Source: Bacillus sp. (in: firmicutes) (GTDB lineage: Bacteria > Bacillota > Bacilli > Bacillales > JACDOC01). From it: 64,000 nucleotides of DNA. The stretch covers positions 1 through 64,000 of the forward strand of contig JACDOC010000005.1 in the NCBI GenBank assembly GCA_017656295.1. Direction: 5' to 3'. Position 1 is the stretch's first letter, and every line of letters starts with the position of its first letter. The position numbers and the translations under genes are program-made. The notes beneath the pieces are model-generated. The model did no database searches and had not been told where the DNA came from. It was given only the letters and a program-made list of their open reading frames with translations. This document shows positions 35,070 through 44,101 of the stretch, one piece after another.

Positions 35070-36275
35070 TCAAATTTTCTGCAGAGCTTGCAGTACATCC
35101 GCTTTCAAGTCTTCGATATGCTCGATGCCTACCGAGAATCTTACAAAATTCGATGGAATCCCAGCGATCCGCATTTGCTCCTCGTTCATCACACCTTCCC
35201 ACATCGCTGCTGTATGTACGACAAGGGAATCGATCCCGCCCAGACTAACCGCGTTAGGAGGCAATTTCAACGATGATACGAATCGCTGCGTTTCTTCATA
35301 ACCGCCTTTAATCGCAAAGGCAATGACTGCTCCGAATCCTTTCATCTGGCGTTTTGCTAATTCGTGTTGCGGATGGCTAGGAAGCCCCGGATAATACACC
35401 CGCTCGACCTGCGGCTGCTGCTCTAAAAATTCTGCTAAAGCTAAGGCATTGGAATTGATGCGTTCGATCCGCATCGGAAGCGTACGCAGACCACGCAACA
35501 ACAACCACGCATCCATTGGCGAAAGGACCGAGCCGATAGAGATATGGGTGTGCCAAATACGTTCGGCTAACTCCTCAGTGGTACAGATGACTCCTGCTGT
35601 CAAATCATGGTGTCCACCTAAATACTTCGTTGCACTGTGAATAACCACATCGACGCCAAAATCGTGAGGACGTTGATTAATCGGTGACGCAAACGTATTG
35701 TCAGCCACAACGATGATGCCATGCTGGCGGGCTAACTCCACCACGGCGGCCAGATCAGTTACCACTAAAGTCGGATTAGCTGGCGTCTCCACCATGATTA
35801 GCTTTGTGTTAGGCCGTATTGCATCGGCAAAGGCGGTGATATCTGCTTGCTCGACCAGGGTTACTTCGACACCAAATCGCGGCAACATCTCGTCCATGAT
35901 CTTAGCAGTACTCATATAATGCCGTGTCTGCGCAATCACATGGTCGCCTGCGCTAACAAGCGCTAGAAGGGTCGTAGCAATGGCTCCCATCCCAGAGCCA
36001 GTTACCAGTGCGGTTTCTGTACCTTCAAGTTCTGCCATAATCTTCTTTACACGTTCATGCACCGGATTTCCGTAACGCGTATAATACTGGGGATGGCGAG
36101 GAGTTTCCGCCATTTCCGCGAATTCGCTGGAATTTTGTGCACGGAATGTAGCTGAGTAATAAATCGGCGGAGCCACGGTTCGGTCATCTGTCACCCAATC
36201 ATCACCGTGTACGACCAAGGTTTCGGTTCGGAGTCCTTCAAGATTTAGGTCTTCTTGAATATTTCGTTTGCTCAT
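35070..36275 (-). CDS. Cys/Met-metabolism PLP-dependent enzyme
   Basis: The 401-residue fold-type I enzyme has the PLP lysine in HSATKYLGGHHD, the ADNTFASP segment, and YYTRYGNPVHERV, as in cystathionine gamma-synthases, gamma-lyases and methionine gamma-lyases. Which of these it is cannot be decided from sequence by eye. The ATG at 36275 is preferred over a GTG at 36284 lying in the AAGGTGG site. It is monocistronic, and like the AMP ligase looks richer in G+C than its surroundings. Confidence 0.85.
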   Translation of the reverse strand: MSKRNIQEDLNLEGLRTETLVVHGDDWVTDDRTVAPPIYYSATFRAQNSSEFAEMAETPRHPQYYTRYGNPVHERVKKIMAELEGTETALVTGSGMGAIATTLLALVSAGDHVIAQTRHYMSTAKIMDEMLPRFGVEVTLVEQADITAFADAIRPNTKLIMVETPANPTLVVTDLAAVVELARQHGIIVVADNTFASPINQRPHDFGVDVVIHSATKYLGGHHDLTAGVICTTEELAERIWHTHISIGSVLSPMDAWLLLRGLRTLPMRIERINSNALALAEFLEQQPQVERVYYPGLPSHPQHELAKRQMKGFGAVIAFAIKGGYEETQRFVSSLKLPPNAVSLGGIDSLVVHTAAMWEGVMNEEQMRIAGIPSNFVRFSVGIEHIEDLKADVLQALQKI

Positions 36276-36626
36276 AGGTACCACCTTCCTAAATAGATTT
36301 TATACTGGGATACTAGTAACACAATTTGGGAGTAACTTAGCTTGATGTAATAGGTCGGAATAGATAAATCTACCCTTTTTAATTGACAGAATTTTGATTA
36401 TTTAAAAACTTAAAGATATTATATAATTTCAAAAAAGAATATAAAACTAAAAAGAATGTTTGAAACCAAGTTGTCACAATATCGAAACTTACAACATTTC
36501 AATAAGGATGGGTAATCTCCAATTATAAAACCTTAGTAATTTGTGGAATGGATAGATTTCCTTCCACTGTCTGACTAATGTTCACCTACTTCGGATTTTG
36601 AAGATTTACCTGCTTTTTCGTCCGTT
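36276..36626. other. A/T-rich intergenic stretch
   Basis: It lies between two minus-strand genes and should hold the promoter of the PLP-enzyme gene. I see no hairpin, riboswitch or further gene in it. Confidence 0.5.
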
Positions 36627-37451
36627 TTATGCCACTTCGTTCATAATTTCAAACATTTCAGCGTCTAAGAAATTATTTACGATTCCCCAATAATATCCAA
36701 ACATGTTTTTGATCTTGCGTCCGTGCTTCAAGTTACGGATTAATTGCTTAAATGTGTCCACTGCAAGATCTACTTTGTCTTGAAGTGTGTAATACGTTAA
36801 GTACCGTGTTTGGATGGTGATAATTTTCCACAATTCTTCGATCATTTTGTAATTGTCAAAAAAACAGTTCACGAGATTACGAAATTCCTTCGGCACTCGA
36901 TTGCTTGTATATGTGTAGTCTAGTTGAACGTCATTACGTTTATTATTTAGATTGCTAGTTTTAAAAGAATGATGACTAGTTTTTTGGGGTGTCAATTGCT
37001 CATCTTTTGTTTGCTTATTTTTCGCGGTATCTTCCTGTTTTCGTTGGTTGCAAGGGGTGTCATTTCCGTTCGAACGAGAATCATCTTTCTTTAAAAAACG
37101 ATTAAATATCCACAAGTTGCTAGATTGCGAGCCATCTTTTCTAACCGTTTCTTTTACCGTTAAAATCCCTAACTTGACGCATTTCCGCTTCATCCGATGA
37201 AAGGTACTTTCAGACACCCCATGCCCGTTATACCGTTCTTTAATGGCACGTAAAATCGTATTTATGGACGCATTCGACACACCATACACTTTCGCACAAA
37301 AGCGAACAAGTCCTTTAAACGCCATTAACTCCGAACGCGTAAAATCTTTTTTGTGCTCAAACAAAAACGCCTCGATATTATTGTTAAAATCCTTCAACGA
37401 CTCAAACTGACTATACTCTCTAAAATTCTCAATCGGTTTTTGTTGAATCAT
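36627..37451 (-). CDS. Winged-helix protein resembling plasmid replication proteins
   Basis: The 274-residue protein has an N-terminal helical winged-helix region (about 35-120, ending in SESTFHRMKRKCVKLGILTV), a polar low-complexity linker (about 122-175), and a helical C-terminal domain. Similar proteins are annotated as helix-turn-helix or replication proteins in Geobacillus and Bacillus; I am unsure of the function. It may be a leftover of an integrated element. Its ribosome site lies inside a hairpin (next entry). Confidence 0.65.
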   Translation of the reverse strand: MIQQKPIENFREYSQFESLKDFNNNIEAFLFEHKKDFTRSELMAFKGLVRFCAKVYGVSNASINTILRAIKERYNGHGVSESTFHRMKRKCVKLGILTVKETVRKDGSQSSNLWIFNRFLKKDDSRSNGNDTPCNQRKQEDTAKNKQTKDEQLTPQKTSHHSFKTSNLNNKRNDVQLDYTYTSNRVPKEFRNLVNCFFDNYKMIEELWKIITIQTRYLTYYTLQDKVDLAVDTFKQLIRNLKHGRKIKNMFGYYWGIVNNFLDAEMFEIMNEVA

Positions 37452-37456
37452 ACAAT

Positions 37457-37485
37457 CTACCTCCCACCTGCTATATAGGAGGTAG
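37457..37485 (-). promoter_or_regulatory. Hairpin covering the ribosome site of the winged-helix gene
   Basis: CTACCTCC upstream pairs with GGAGGTAG, which is the Shine-Dalgarno region five bases before the ATG. The 8-bp stem has a 13-base loop. It would hide the ribosome site, suggesting translational control. Confidence 0.55.
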
Positions 37486-37525
37486 AGCAGGAATTGGGGA
37501 AAACAATTTTAAAATAAATTGTAAT

Positions 37526-37604
37526 TTGGGGACAGTCCCCTACTACTTTAAAGCGTTGAGGGACAGTCCCGCACTGCTTTAAAGCAGTGCGGGACTGTCC
37601 CCAA
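37526..37604. repeat. REP-like palindrome with GGGACAGTCCC units
   Basis: A perfect 42-bp palindrome (37560-37601, centre TTTAAA, ends GGGACAGTCCC and GGGACTGTCCC) is joined to a partial second copy on its left. Palindromes of this kind recur in Geobacillus/Bacillus genomes, often near REP-associated tyrosine transposases; none is encoded here. Confidence 0.75.
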
Positions 37605-37682
37605 AAATTCACTCATTTTAATGGTGATTGGACAACTTCTTCTATATAATGGTGATAAAAAAACGTTTAGGGGAGAAACCGC

Positions 37683-38714
37683 ATGAATATGATTGATTTT
37701 CGAAGCGATACGGTGACAAAGCCAACGGAAGAAATGAGAGAAGCGATGTTCAATGCTGAGGTTGGGGATGACGTGTATGGCGAGGACCCTACCGTCAACC
37801 GTTTGGAAAGACTGGCAGCTAAAATCCTCGGAAAAGAAGACGCATTGTTTGTCACAAGTGGTACACAAGGAAACCAAGTGGCGATTTTGACTCATTGCCG
37901 CCCGGGGGATGAGGTAATCTTGGAAGCTGAATCCCATATCTTTCTATATGAAGCAGGTGCTGCCTCTGCGTTAGCAGGCGTCCAAACGAGACCAATTCGC
38001 GGAACTAAAGGAGCGATGGACCCTTCTGATGTTAAAAAAGCGATTCGCGGTGAAGACATTCATTATCCCTATTCCGGATTAATCTGTTTGGAAAATACCC
38101 ATAACAAAGCCGGCGGAAAAGTCATTCCAATTGAAACGATGAAAGCCATTTACGAAATCGCTAAAGAAAAAGATATTCCGGTCCATCTTGATGGTGCAAG
38201 ATTGTTTAACGCGGCCGTAGCTGCTAGTGTTCCTGTAACAGAATTTACCCAATATGTTGACACCGTCCAAGTTTGCCTTTCTAAAGGACTCTCTGCACCA
38301 GTCGGAAGTATATTAGCCGGAAGTAAATCGTTTATTAAGGAAGCGCGCAAATGGAGAAAGCGCCTCGGCGGAGGATTGCGCCAAGCGGGTGTACTCGCAG
38401 CCCCGGGAATTATTGCATTAGAAAAAATGGTGGATCGCTTAGCAGAAGACCACGCGAACGCCCGTCAGCTTGCGGAAGGATTATCCACCATTCCTGGTTT
38501 ACAGGTGGATGTAAATGGTGTCGAAACGAATATTATTCTATGCAATATTCAAGAAACAGGTCTATCAAACGAAGAGTTTCTTGCTCGTCTGAAGGAAGCC
38601 GGAATATTAGCCGTTCCATTCGATGAAGGCATCATTCGTTTCGTTACCCATCGGGAAGTGACGAGTGATATGGTAGAAATGGCTTTACAGCGAATTAGAC
38701 AATTAATTGGTTAA
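37683..38714 (+). CDS. Low-specificity L-threonine aldolase
   Basis: The 343-residue PLP enzyme splits threonine or allo-threonine to glycine and acetaldehyde. It has FRSDTVTKPTEEMR at the start, HLDGARLFNAAVA, and the PLP lysine in CLSKGLSAPVGS, followed by KRLGGGLRQAG. AGGGGAG precedes the ATG. It is a single gene closed by a terminator. Confidence 0.93.
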   Translation: MNMIDFRSDTVTKPTEEMREAMFNAEVGDDVYGEDPTVNRLERLAAKILGKEDALFVTSGTQGNQVAILTHCRPGDEVILEAESHIFLYEAGAASALAGVQTRPIRGTKGAMDPSDVKKAIRGEDIHYPYSGLICLENTHNKAGGKVIPIETMKAIYEIAKEKDIPVHLDGARLFNAAVAASVPVTEFTQYVDTVQVCLSKGLSAPVGSILAGSKSFIKEARKWRKRLGGGLRQAGVLAAPGIIALEKMVDRLAEDHANARQLAEGLSTIPGLQVDVNGVETNIILCNIQETGLSNEEFLARLKEAGILAVPFDEGIIRFVTHREVTSDMVEMALQRIRQLIG

Positions 38715-39324
38715 TAACATAATAAACAGGAAGTCAATGGAGCGACTTTCTGTTTCTGTTTTTTACAAAATAAAGATCCTCACATAATGAAGTGACCCCT
38801 GTCAAGTAGACAAGTATAAAAAAACACATATAAACAGCCTGAGTCCTATTTTATAAGACTCAGGCTATTTAATTTTTTGGGAACCTTGGTGGAGAATATT
38901 TATTTAGTCAACCAATCCCCGCCGATTAAAATTAATTGATTCCATATCCCCCTCTTCAAACAACCTCGAAAAAAGGGGTTGTTTTTTATTTGAAGATTTA
39001 ATCAAATCAAACCCAGGAAGGAAATTTACCAAATGAATCGCAGATAGCCCCTATCTTTAGACGCAAGGTGTGGTTATAGACTAGGATTATTTAAAAAATA
39101 GATTCCAAGTGTTGAATTTGTCCTCCTCTAAAATCACGAAATTTAGTAAAATGCAAGTAAAAATTTATCGACGGAAAAAATTACTAGACGTCAAGTAAAC
39201 CCCTTCATCATGGGAATTCTTTTACCTAAAAAAACAAGCGGAAAATTTTGGGTAATGAAGATTGATAGATTTCATGTTAGCCTAGTTATTGAATCTAATA
39301 GCGAAACGCTAGGAGGTTAATAAC
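38715..39324 (+). other. Intergenic stretch with three terminators and a possible IS end
   Basis: Terminator hairpins lie at 38724-38764 (AAACAGGAAGTC/GACTTTCTGTTT), 38836-38878 (AGCCTGAGTC/GACTCAGGCT plus T-run) and 38958-38987 (AAACAACC/GGTTGTTT plus T-run). Near 38798 TGACCCCTGTCAAGTAGAC recalls the ends of IS3-family elements. No gene remains. Confidence 0.6.
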
Positions 39325-39915
39325 ATGAAAAAACTGAAGAAGTTTGTTATAGCATCAACGTTAGCATTGACGATGATCGGATTCCAACAACCAACTGATG
39401 CAGCAACCGTCCATCATGTACAAAATGGAGATACTTTATGGTTGTTAGGTAAAAAATATGGAGTTTCTGTATTAGAATTGAAAAAAGTAAATAATAAATC
39501 TACGAATGTATTACGTATCGGTGAAAAACTTGTAATCCCAGAGTCTATTACTCCTTATGAAAAAGATTTATTGGCACGTCTTGTTCATGCGGAAGCGAAA
39601 GGCGAGCCGTATGCGGGGAAGGTCGCAGTTGCTACTGTTGTGTTAAATCGCGTGGACCATCCTGACTTCCCAAATACAGTCAAGGACGTTATTTATGAAG
39701 TATCTGGCGGAAGCTACGCATTTACACCTGTGCAAAACGGAACGATAAACAAACCAGCAGATGCTGAATCCTATCGTGCGGTGAATGAAGCATTAGCTTT
39801 CCGTGGACTTGGAAATGGATCCTTATATTTTTACAATCCAGATAAAATTAGCAGTTCATGGGTTCTTTCACGTAACGTGACGTTAACAATCGGTAATCAC
39901 GTTTTTGCGAAATAA
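39325..39915 (+). CDS. LysM and SleB/CwlJ-type cell-wall hydrolase
   Basis: The 196-residue exported protein has a signal peptide (about 1-27, ending DAA), one LysM domain (about 28-72, HHVQNGDTLWLLGKKYGVS), and a Hydrolase_2 (SleB/CwlJ) domain (about 80-196) with the catalytic glutamate in LVHAEAKGEPYAGKVAVA. It resembles B. subtilis YkvT-type hydrolases and cleaves or remodels peptidoglycan, perhaps spore cortex. AGGAGG precedes the ATG. Confidence 0.9.
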   Translation: MKKLKKFVIASTLALTMIGFQQPTDAATVHHVQNGDTLWLLGKKYGVSVLELKKVNNKSTNVLRIGEKLVIPESITPYEKDLLARLVHAEAKGEPYAGKVAVATVVLNRVDHPDFPNTVKDVIYEVSGGSYAFTPVQNGTINKPADAESYRAVNEALAFRGLGNGSLYFYNPDKISSSWVLSRNVTLTIGNHVFAK

Positions 39916-39927
39916 TTATAGATGAGA

Positions 39928-39960
39928 GAAGCACCACTGATAGAATGTGGTGCTTCTTAT
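39928..39960 (+). terminator. Rho-independent terminator after the hydrolase gene
   Basis: GAAGCACCAC pairs with GTGGTGCTTC over a 9-base loop; the T-run is short. Confidence 0.75.
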
Positions 39961-40017
39961 CTATACGTTAAGGACAGTTATTGAATTCTAGTATTTATTA
40001 TTATCTCCAAACATCAT

Positions 40018-40956
40018 TTATGAGACTGTTTTTTCATCGGTAAGAGTTAAGTCCCAACGTTCTTCAATTAATTTGGTTCCAGTCCATGTCTCGTTCGGTT
40101 TCTCTTCTGTAAGTTTAAAATTGTACTTTTGATAAAGATGTCTAGCTGTGTCTAATATACTCACAGTCCACAAGAAAACATGCTGATAACCTCGTTTTCT
40201 ACAAAAAGCAATCGCTGTGTCCATTAGTTTTTTCCCTATGCCTAAACCTTGGTAATTTTCATCAACGACAAACCATCGAAGTTGTGCAATTTGTTCACTA
40301 GATTGAGTAATCCCTATCGAACCTACGATTTCACCATTGACCTCAGCGACCCATAAATCTCCCCCTTTGGAATTCTCCAAAAATTCCGTTAACCCCTTCA
40401 TAACATAGTATTCAAAAGTCCGACCAAACCCATATGTTTTGTGATAGAGTTTTCCATGAAGATAGGCAACGTAGCCCACATCCCCGGGTTGAAACGATCG
40501 AATGGACACTTCTGAGTGTGATGGATGTACTCGAGAAAGAATAGATTCGATTGTTTCCATGGATGTGACAAGCTTTGCTTGTTCACGTTTGGGCATTGCT
40601 TGAATCATTTTAGCGATTTCACGATTAGCATTTTCAACCAAGCCTTTTAAAATTTCTTTCCCATAATCAGTTAGATAGAGTAAATATTGACGTTTATCGT
40701 CTGATGAACGTTTTTTAATAATAATTTTTTCTTCCTCAAATCGTTGGATAATCCGACTCATATATCCTCGGTCAATTCCAAGGGTTTCTCTAATTTCAGT
40801 CGCCGTGTAACCCTCTCTTGAATTAATTTCAGTTAACACACGGGCCTCTGTTAGTGTATATGGCCGATTATAAATTTCTTGATCAATTTTACCTAGAACG
40901 TTTGCATAAAACCTATTGAATTTCCGGATTTTTTCTACATTTCGAATTGATTCCAT
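40018..40956 (-). CDS. MarR-GNAT fusion protein
   Basis: The 312-residue protein joins a MarR winged helix (about 1-145, with SREGYTATEIRETLGIDRGYMSRII as the recognition region and the SSDDKRQYLLYLT wing) to a GNAT acetyltransferase domain (about 152-310, acetyl-CoA loop ENYQGLGIGKKLM). This fusion is known in Bacilli as a combined regulator and acetyltransferase. The ATG at 40956 has AAGGAGG eight bases upstream; longer frames are rejected. Its target is unknown. Confidence 0.88.
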   Translation of the reverse strand: MESIRNVEKIRKFNRFYANVLGKIDQEIYNRPYTLTEARVLTEINSREGYTATEIRETLGIDRGYMSRIIQRFEEEKIIIKKRSSDDKRQYLLYLTDYGKEILKGLVENANREIAKMIQAMPKREQAKLVTSMETIESILSRVHPSHSEVSIRSFQPGDVGYVAYLHGKLYHKTYGFGRTFEYYVMKGLTEFLENSKGGDLWVAEVNGEIVGSIGITQSSEQIAQLRWFVVDENYQGLGIGKKLMDTAIAFCRKRGYQHVFLWTVSILDTARHLYQKYNFKLTEEKPNETWTGTKLIEERWDLTLTDEKTVS

Positions 40957-41282
40957 ATAGGGCCTCCTTAAAATCTGAAAATTTAAACTAATCATAGTAT
41001 AAAATCATCTAGTTGCCTTGGTCAACTATTTTCTTTGAAGTTGGTGATTTTAAAAACGAATATATTTGTAGACCAATTCTTCACTTCTTCAGCTGTATGT
41101 AATGAGTATAGATGGAACACTCTACTTCCTTTTTAAGTGTTTAAAATGTCAAAATAATAAGCTAGATGATTTTACATTTTGTAAAATATATAAAATTATC
41201 AATTTTGTTATAATATTCAAAAATATTCGTTTTATTAATTGTTCGTAAATATTTCTCGTTCAATGAAAGGAGTGGAAAACAA

Positions 41283-41408
41283 ATGTTCAATATGCCATTA
41301 GAAACTGTGTTATTTATTTTATCTTGGCCGATTATTTGGATGCTTATCGCAATTATTATGTTTTTCAAGTTGAAAAAAGAAGATGAGCAAGAAGAACTGG
41401 AAGAATAG
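41283..41408 (+). CDS. Symporter small accessory protein
   Basis: The 41-residue product (MFNMPLETVLFILSWPII then a second hydrophobic stretch and an acidic tail KKEDEQEELEE) is a single-pass membrane peptide. AAAGGAG precedes the ATG. Peptides of this form lie directly before sodium:solute symporters in many Bacilli, and the family has been named symporter small accessory protein. It is too short for many gene finders. Confidence 0.75.
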   Translation: MFNMPLETVLFILSWPIIWMLIAIIMFFKLKKEDEQEELEE

Positions 41409-41411
41409 GAG

Positions 41412-41538
41412 GATGACACCGAGAAACTGGAGCGATATACTTCGAACTTGAGTCCCTATTAGAGCTTTGCGGCCCTCTATCTTATGACTTGACCGAATAG
41501 GCACACCGATTCCAGGAGACATGGGCGCGTTTGTCATC
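41412..41538 (+). ncRNA. Structured RNA candidate between accessory peptide and symporter
   Basis: Nested stems can be drawn: GATGACA/TGTCATC (outer, 7 bp), CTGGA/TCCAG, CCTATT/AATAGG and AGAG/CTCT. The stretch looks richer in G+C than its surroundings and starts right after the accessory peptide stop, about 190 bases before the symporter. No known riboswitch class was matched. No covariance test was possible. Confidence 0.4.
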
Positions 41539-41731
41539 ATAAGTTACACAGAGAACCCAGGTACATCCCATACCCTCCCCTACTACAACCAAATTTAACT
41601 AACAGTGACCGTAAAGCGCACCCATGGAATGTTCGATAACAACAAAACTAAAAAAACTTGTTAAGGGTTTTTGTCCGCATGAGGAGCCAAGAAACCTTGA
41701 TATATCCACATTTATAGAGGGAGTGATTTTT

Positions 41732-43306
41732 ATGAAAACGGAATCGATCATTATTTTTATTATCTATTTATTTGTCTTGTTATTTATAGGTGTTTGGTTT
41801 TCCCGAAAAGCATCCAAATCGATCGATAATTATTTATTAGGCGGGCGCAGTATCGGACCAGCAGTGACAGCATTAACCATGCAAAGCACCTCGATGAGTG
41901 GCTATATGTTTATGGGAGGCCCTGCTTTAGCTTTTCAACAAGGATGGTATGCATTATGGTATGCAATTGGTGATGCCGGCGGCTCTATTATCAATCTATC
42001 GGTATTAGGAAAAAGAATGAGAAGGCTCTCAGAATTATTAGGTGCACTTTCCCCGATTGAATATCTTGAAAAAAGATTTGAAAGCCCAGCTATCCGCGTG
42101 GTAGGTTCTATCATATCAATCATTTTTTTAATGGCTTATGTTTTCGCACAATTTATCGCCTCAGGAAAAACATTAACGATGCTGACCGGTTTTCCATATG
42201 AGGTATGTCTAATTATAGGCGTAAGTGTGATTATTTTATATACCGTGTCTGGCGGATATTTAGCAGTCGTTTGGACCGATTTTTTTCAAGGAATTATCAT
42301 GGTTTTGGGAGTTTTAGGAATTGGGATTATGGCTTTCTTCTCGGTAAATGGTTTATCTGGTCTAAATGCTGCCATTGCTGACATAGACCCAACTTATTTA
42401 AGTATTTGGGGAAAAGACTTAGTGTACTATGGACAATGGGGTGTGGTATTAGGTGCGATTCTTATCTACTCCATCGGTTATATGGGTCTTCCACATGTGG
42501 TCGTACGTCACATGTCCATGAAAAGCACAAAAACGGTTAAACACGCCATCCTCTATTCTGCTATTTGGAATCAACTATTCGTCTTTACTCCATATATTTT
42601 AGGTTTAGTAGGGATTGTCATGTTACCTGATCTATCCGATCCGGAAATGGTTATACCTGAATTAGCCTATCAGTTTTTCCCAAGTTTCTTTGCAGCAATT
42701 TTACTATCCGCGATTATGGCTGCCATTATGTCCACTTCAGATTCGTGTTTAATGCAAGCTGGTTCCATATTATCTCGTGATATTTATCAGCGATTTATTA
42801 AAAAAGATGCCGATCATCGTAACATGGTGCTCGTTTCCCGATTATGTATTTTAGCCGGTGGAATTGTTGGCGTGATTGTAGCCATTTTTGAACCTCCTTC
42901 TGTATTTACCTTAGTCGTATTTGCTTTTGGTGTTCTTGGAAATAGCTTTTTGGTTCCTTATGTAGCAAGTGTCTATTCGAAAAAAACAACGAATGTAGGT
43001 GCATTGACATCTATCATCGCTGGCGGAACAACAAACATCATTTGGACGGCAGGAAATTTAGAAGCAATGACTGCTATTCATCCATTCCTTGCCGGTCTAA
43101 TTCTTTCTTTTATTGGTTTATTCATAGGAAATCGATTTGGCCAAACTCCATCCCAACCGGTACTAGATGCGTTTGAAAAAGCAAAAGGAATCAGAAAAGA
43201 ATCTAGAAAAATTACTAAACATATCGCAAAAGACTTATCTCCAGAATCCAAAAACATTTCTGAATTTCTTCAGCAAATGCCAGAAGGGACGAAATCAATG
43301 ATATGA
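41732..43306 (+). CDS. Sodium:solute symporter (SSS family)
   Basis: The 524-residue protein has about 13 transmembrane helices with the SSS patterns YLLGGRSIGPAVTALTMQSTSMSGYMFMGGP (helix 2 region, sodium-site residues) and AAIMSTSDSCLMQAGS in the middle. It resembles the PutP/PanF branch; the solute, perhaps proline or another small organic acid, cannot be told. The ATG at 41732 with GAGGGAG upstream matches the family start; the longer frame is spurious. The next gene overlaps its stop by four bases. Confidence 0.9.
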   Translation: MKTESIIIFIIYLFVLLFIGVWFSRKASKSIDNYLLGGRSIGPAVTALTMQSTSMSGYMFMGGPALAFQQGWYALWYAIGDAGGSIINLSVLGKRMRRLSELLGALSPIEYLEKRFESPAIRVVGSIISIIFLMAYVFAQFIASGKTLTMLTGFPYEVCLIIGVSVIILYTVSGGYLAVVWTDFFQGIIMVLGVLGIGIMAFFSVNGLSGLNAAIADIDPTYLSIWGKDLVYYGQWGVVLGAILIYSIGYMGLPHVVVRHMSMKSTKTVKHAILYSAIWNQLFVFTPYILGLVGIVMLPDLSDPEMVIPELAYQFFPSFFAAILLSAIMAAIMSTSDSCLMQAGSILSRDIYQRFIKKDADHRNMVLVSRLCILAGGIVGVIVAIFEPPSVFTLVVFAFGVLGNSFLVPYVASVYSKKTTNVGALTSIIAGGTTNIIWTAGNLEAMTAIHPFLAGLILSFIGLFIGNRFGQTPSQPVLDAFEKAKGIRKESRKITKHIAKDLSPESKNISEFLQQMPEGTKSMI

Positions 43307-43788
43307 GTGTGTTAGTCCAAGACTTGGAATTCAACGACATTGAGGCAACAAGCATGATTCATGCAGTTGATTCTAGTGCTCATTATGAAGCAGATACATT
43401 AATTTATTATCCGTACTACTTTTTCGAATACGAAATAAAGGTCCGCGGGCTCCTTCCCATTCAAGGGAAAATTGCCTGTATCATCGATGCTGTCAGCGGG
43501 ATCGGTGCACTAGCAGATCAATTTCCTGCATTAAAACCAATCGACACTTTAAATGAAACATTGATTCCAACAAAGATTTCAAAAGAAGAGGCATGTAGAA
43601 TCGCAATAAAATTTGTTCAGCACTCTTCGATAAAGCTAAAGATTTTCACACCCCCTCACTTTTCTTTGCTGCGTTCAGTCGCATTTTATCGTCCTTATTG
43701 GATATTACACGAAAAGAAACATAAAGACGGGTATCCGTCCATAATGGTTGATGCCATAACAGGAAAATTTCATACGTTGCACATATAA
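43303..43788 (+). CDS. Unknown 161-residue protein coupled to the symporter
   Basis: The ATG overlaps the symporter stop as ATGA, a sign of translational coupling. The product has no membrane helix or signal peptide. Its C-terminal half (about 90-161) with KISKEEACRIAI and later VDAITGKFHTL has the shape of a PepSY-like repeat. A cytosolic modulator of the transporter is a guess from the coupling. Confidence 0.65.
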   Translation: MSVLVQDLEFNDIEATSMIHAVDSSAHYEADTLIYYPYYFFEYEIKVRGLLPIQGKIACIIDAVSGIGALADQFPALKPIDTLNETLIPTKISKEEACRIAIKFVQHSSIKLKIFTPPHFSLLRSVAFYRPYWILHEKKHKDGYPSIMVDAITGKFHTLHI

Positions 43789-43792
43789 AAAG

Positions 43793-43822
43793 GGCTTCCG
43801 GAAGGGGAAGCCTAATTTTTTT
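43793..43822 (+). terminator. Rho-independent terminator of the symporter unit
   Basis: GGCTTCC pairs with GGAAGCC, followed by TAATTTTTTT. Confidence 0.85.
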
Positions 43823-44101
43823 CTAAAGCTCTGTTAAACAGCCTAATGCTGCTATGATAACAAGTATCCAAAACCACTTTGTTACTTCAGCCCCAACACC
43901 ATAAAAGAAAATCACAAAAACAATGGCAAGAGCTGAAATTATAATCTTCCCACATAAATCAAAATACTTACCATCTTCTGAAAGTTTTGTTTTCTCAGGA
44001 TCAACAAATAATATCCGTAAAAATAGATGTGAGAATGTAAGAATTAGAGCTATAAATGTAACTATACATTTTCCACCTACTTCATTAAAATCTTTTCCCA
44101 T
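43823..44101 (-). CDS. Small membrane protein downstream of azlD
   Basis: The 92-residue protein has three hydrophobic segments (about 12-30, 50-66 and 70-90). It starts directly at the azlD stop and is probably cotranscribed. I do not recognise the family. Confidence 0.6.
   Translation of the reverse strand: MGKDFNEVGGKCIVTFIALILTFSHLFLRILFVDPEKTKLSEDGKYFDLCGKIIISALAIVFVIFFYGVGAEVTKWFWILVIIAALGCLTEL

Noticed and set aside
36265-36285. GGTGGTACC near the start of the PLP-enzyme gene, recalling a T-box antiterminator
   Set aside because: No specifier loop, terminator or further T-box elements are found upstream, and the bases are explained by the ribosome site.
41319-41540. 73-codon minus-strand frame across the symporter leader
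   Set aside because: It is antisense to the accessory peptide and the structured region and has no ribosome site.
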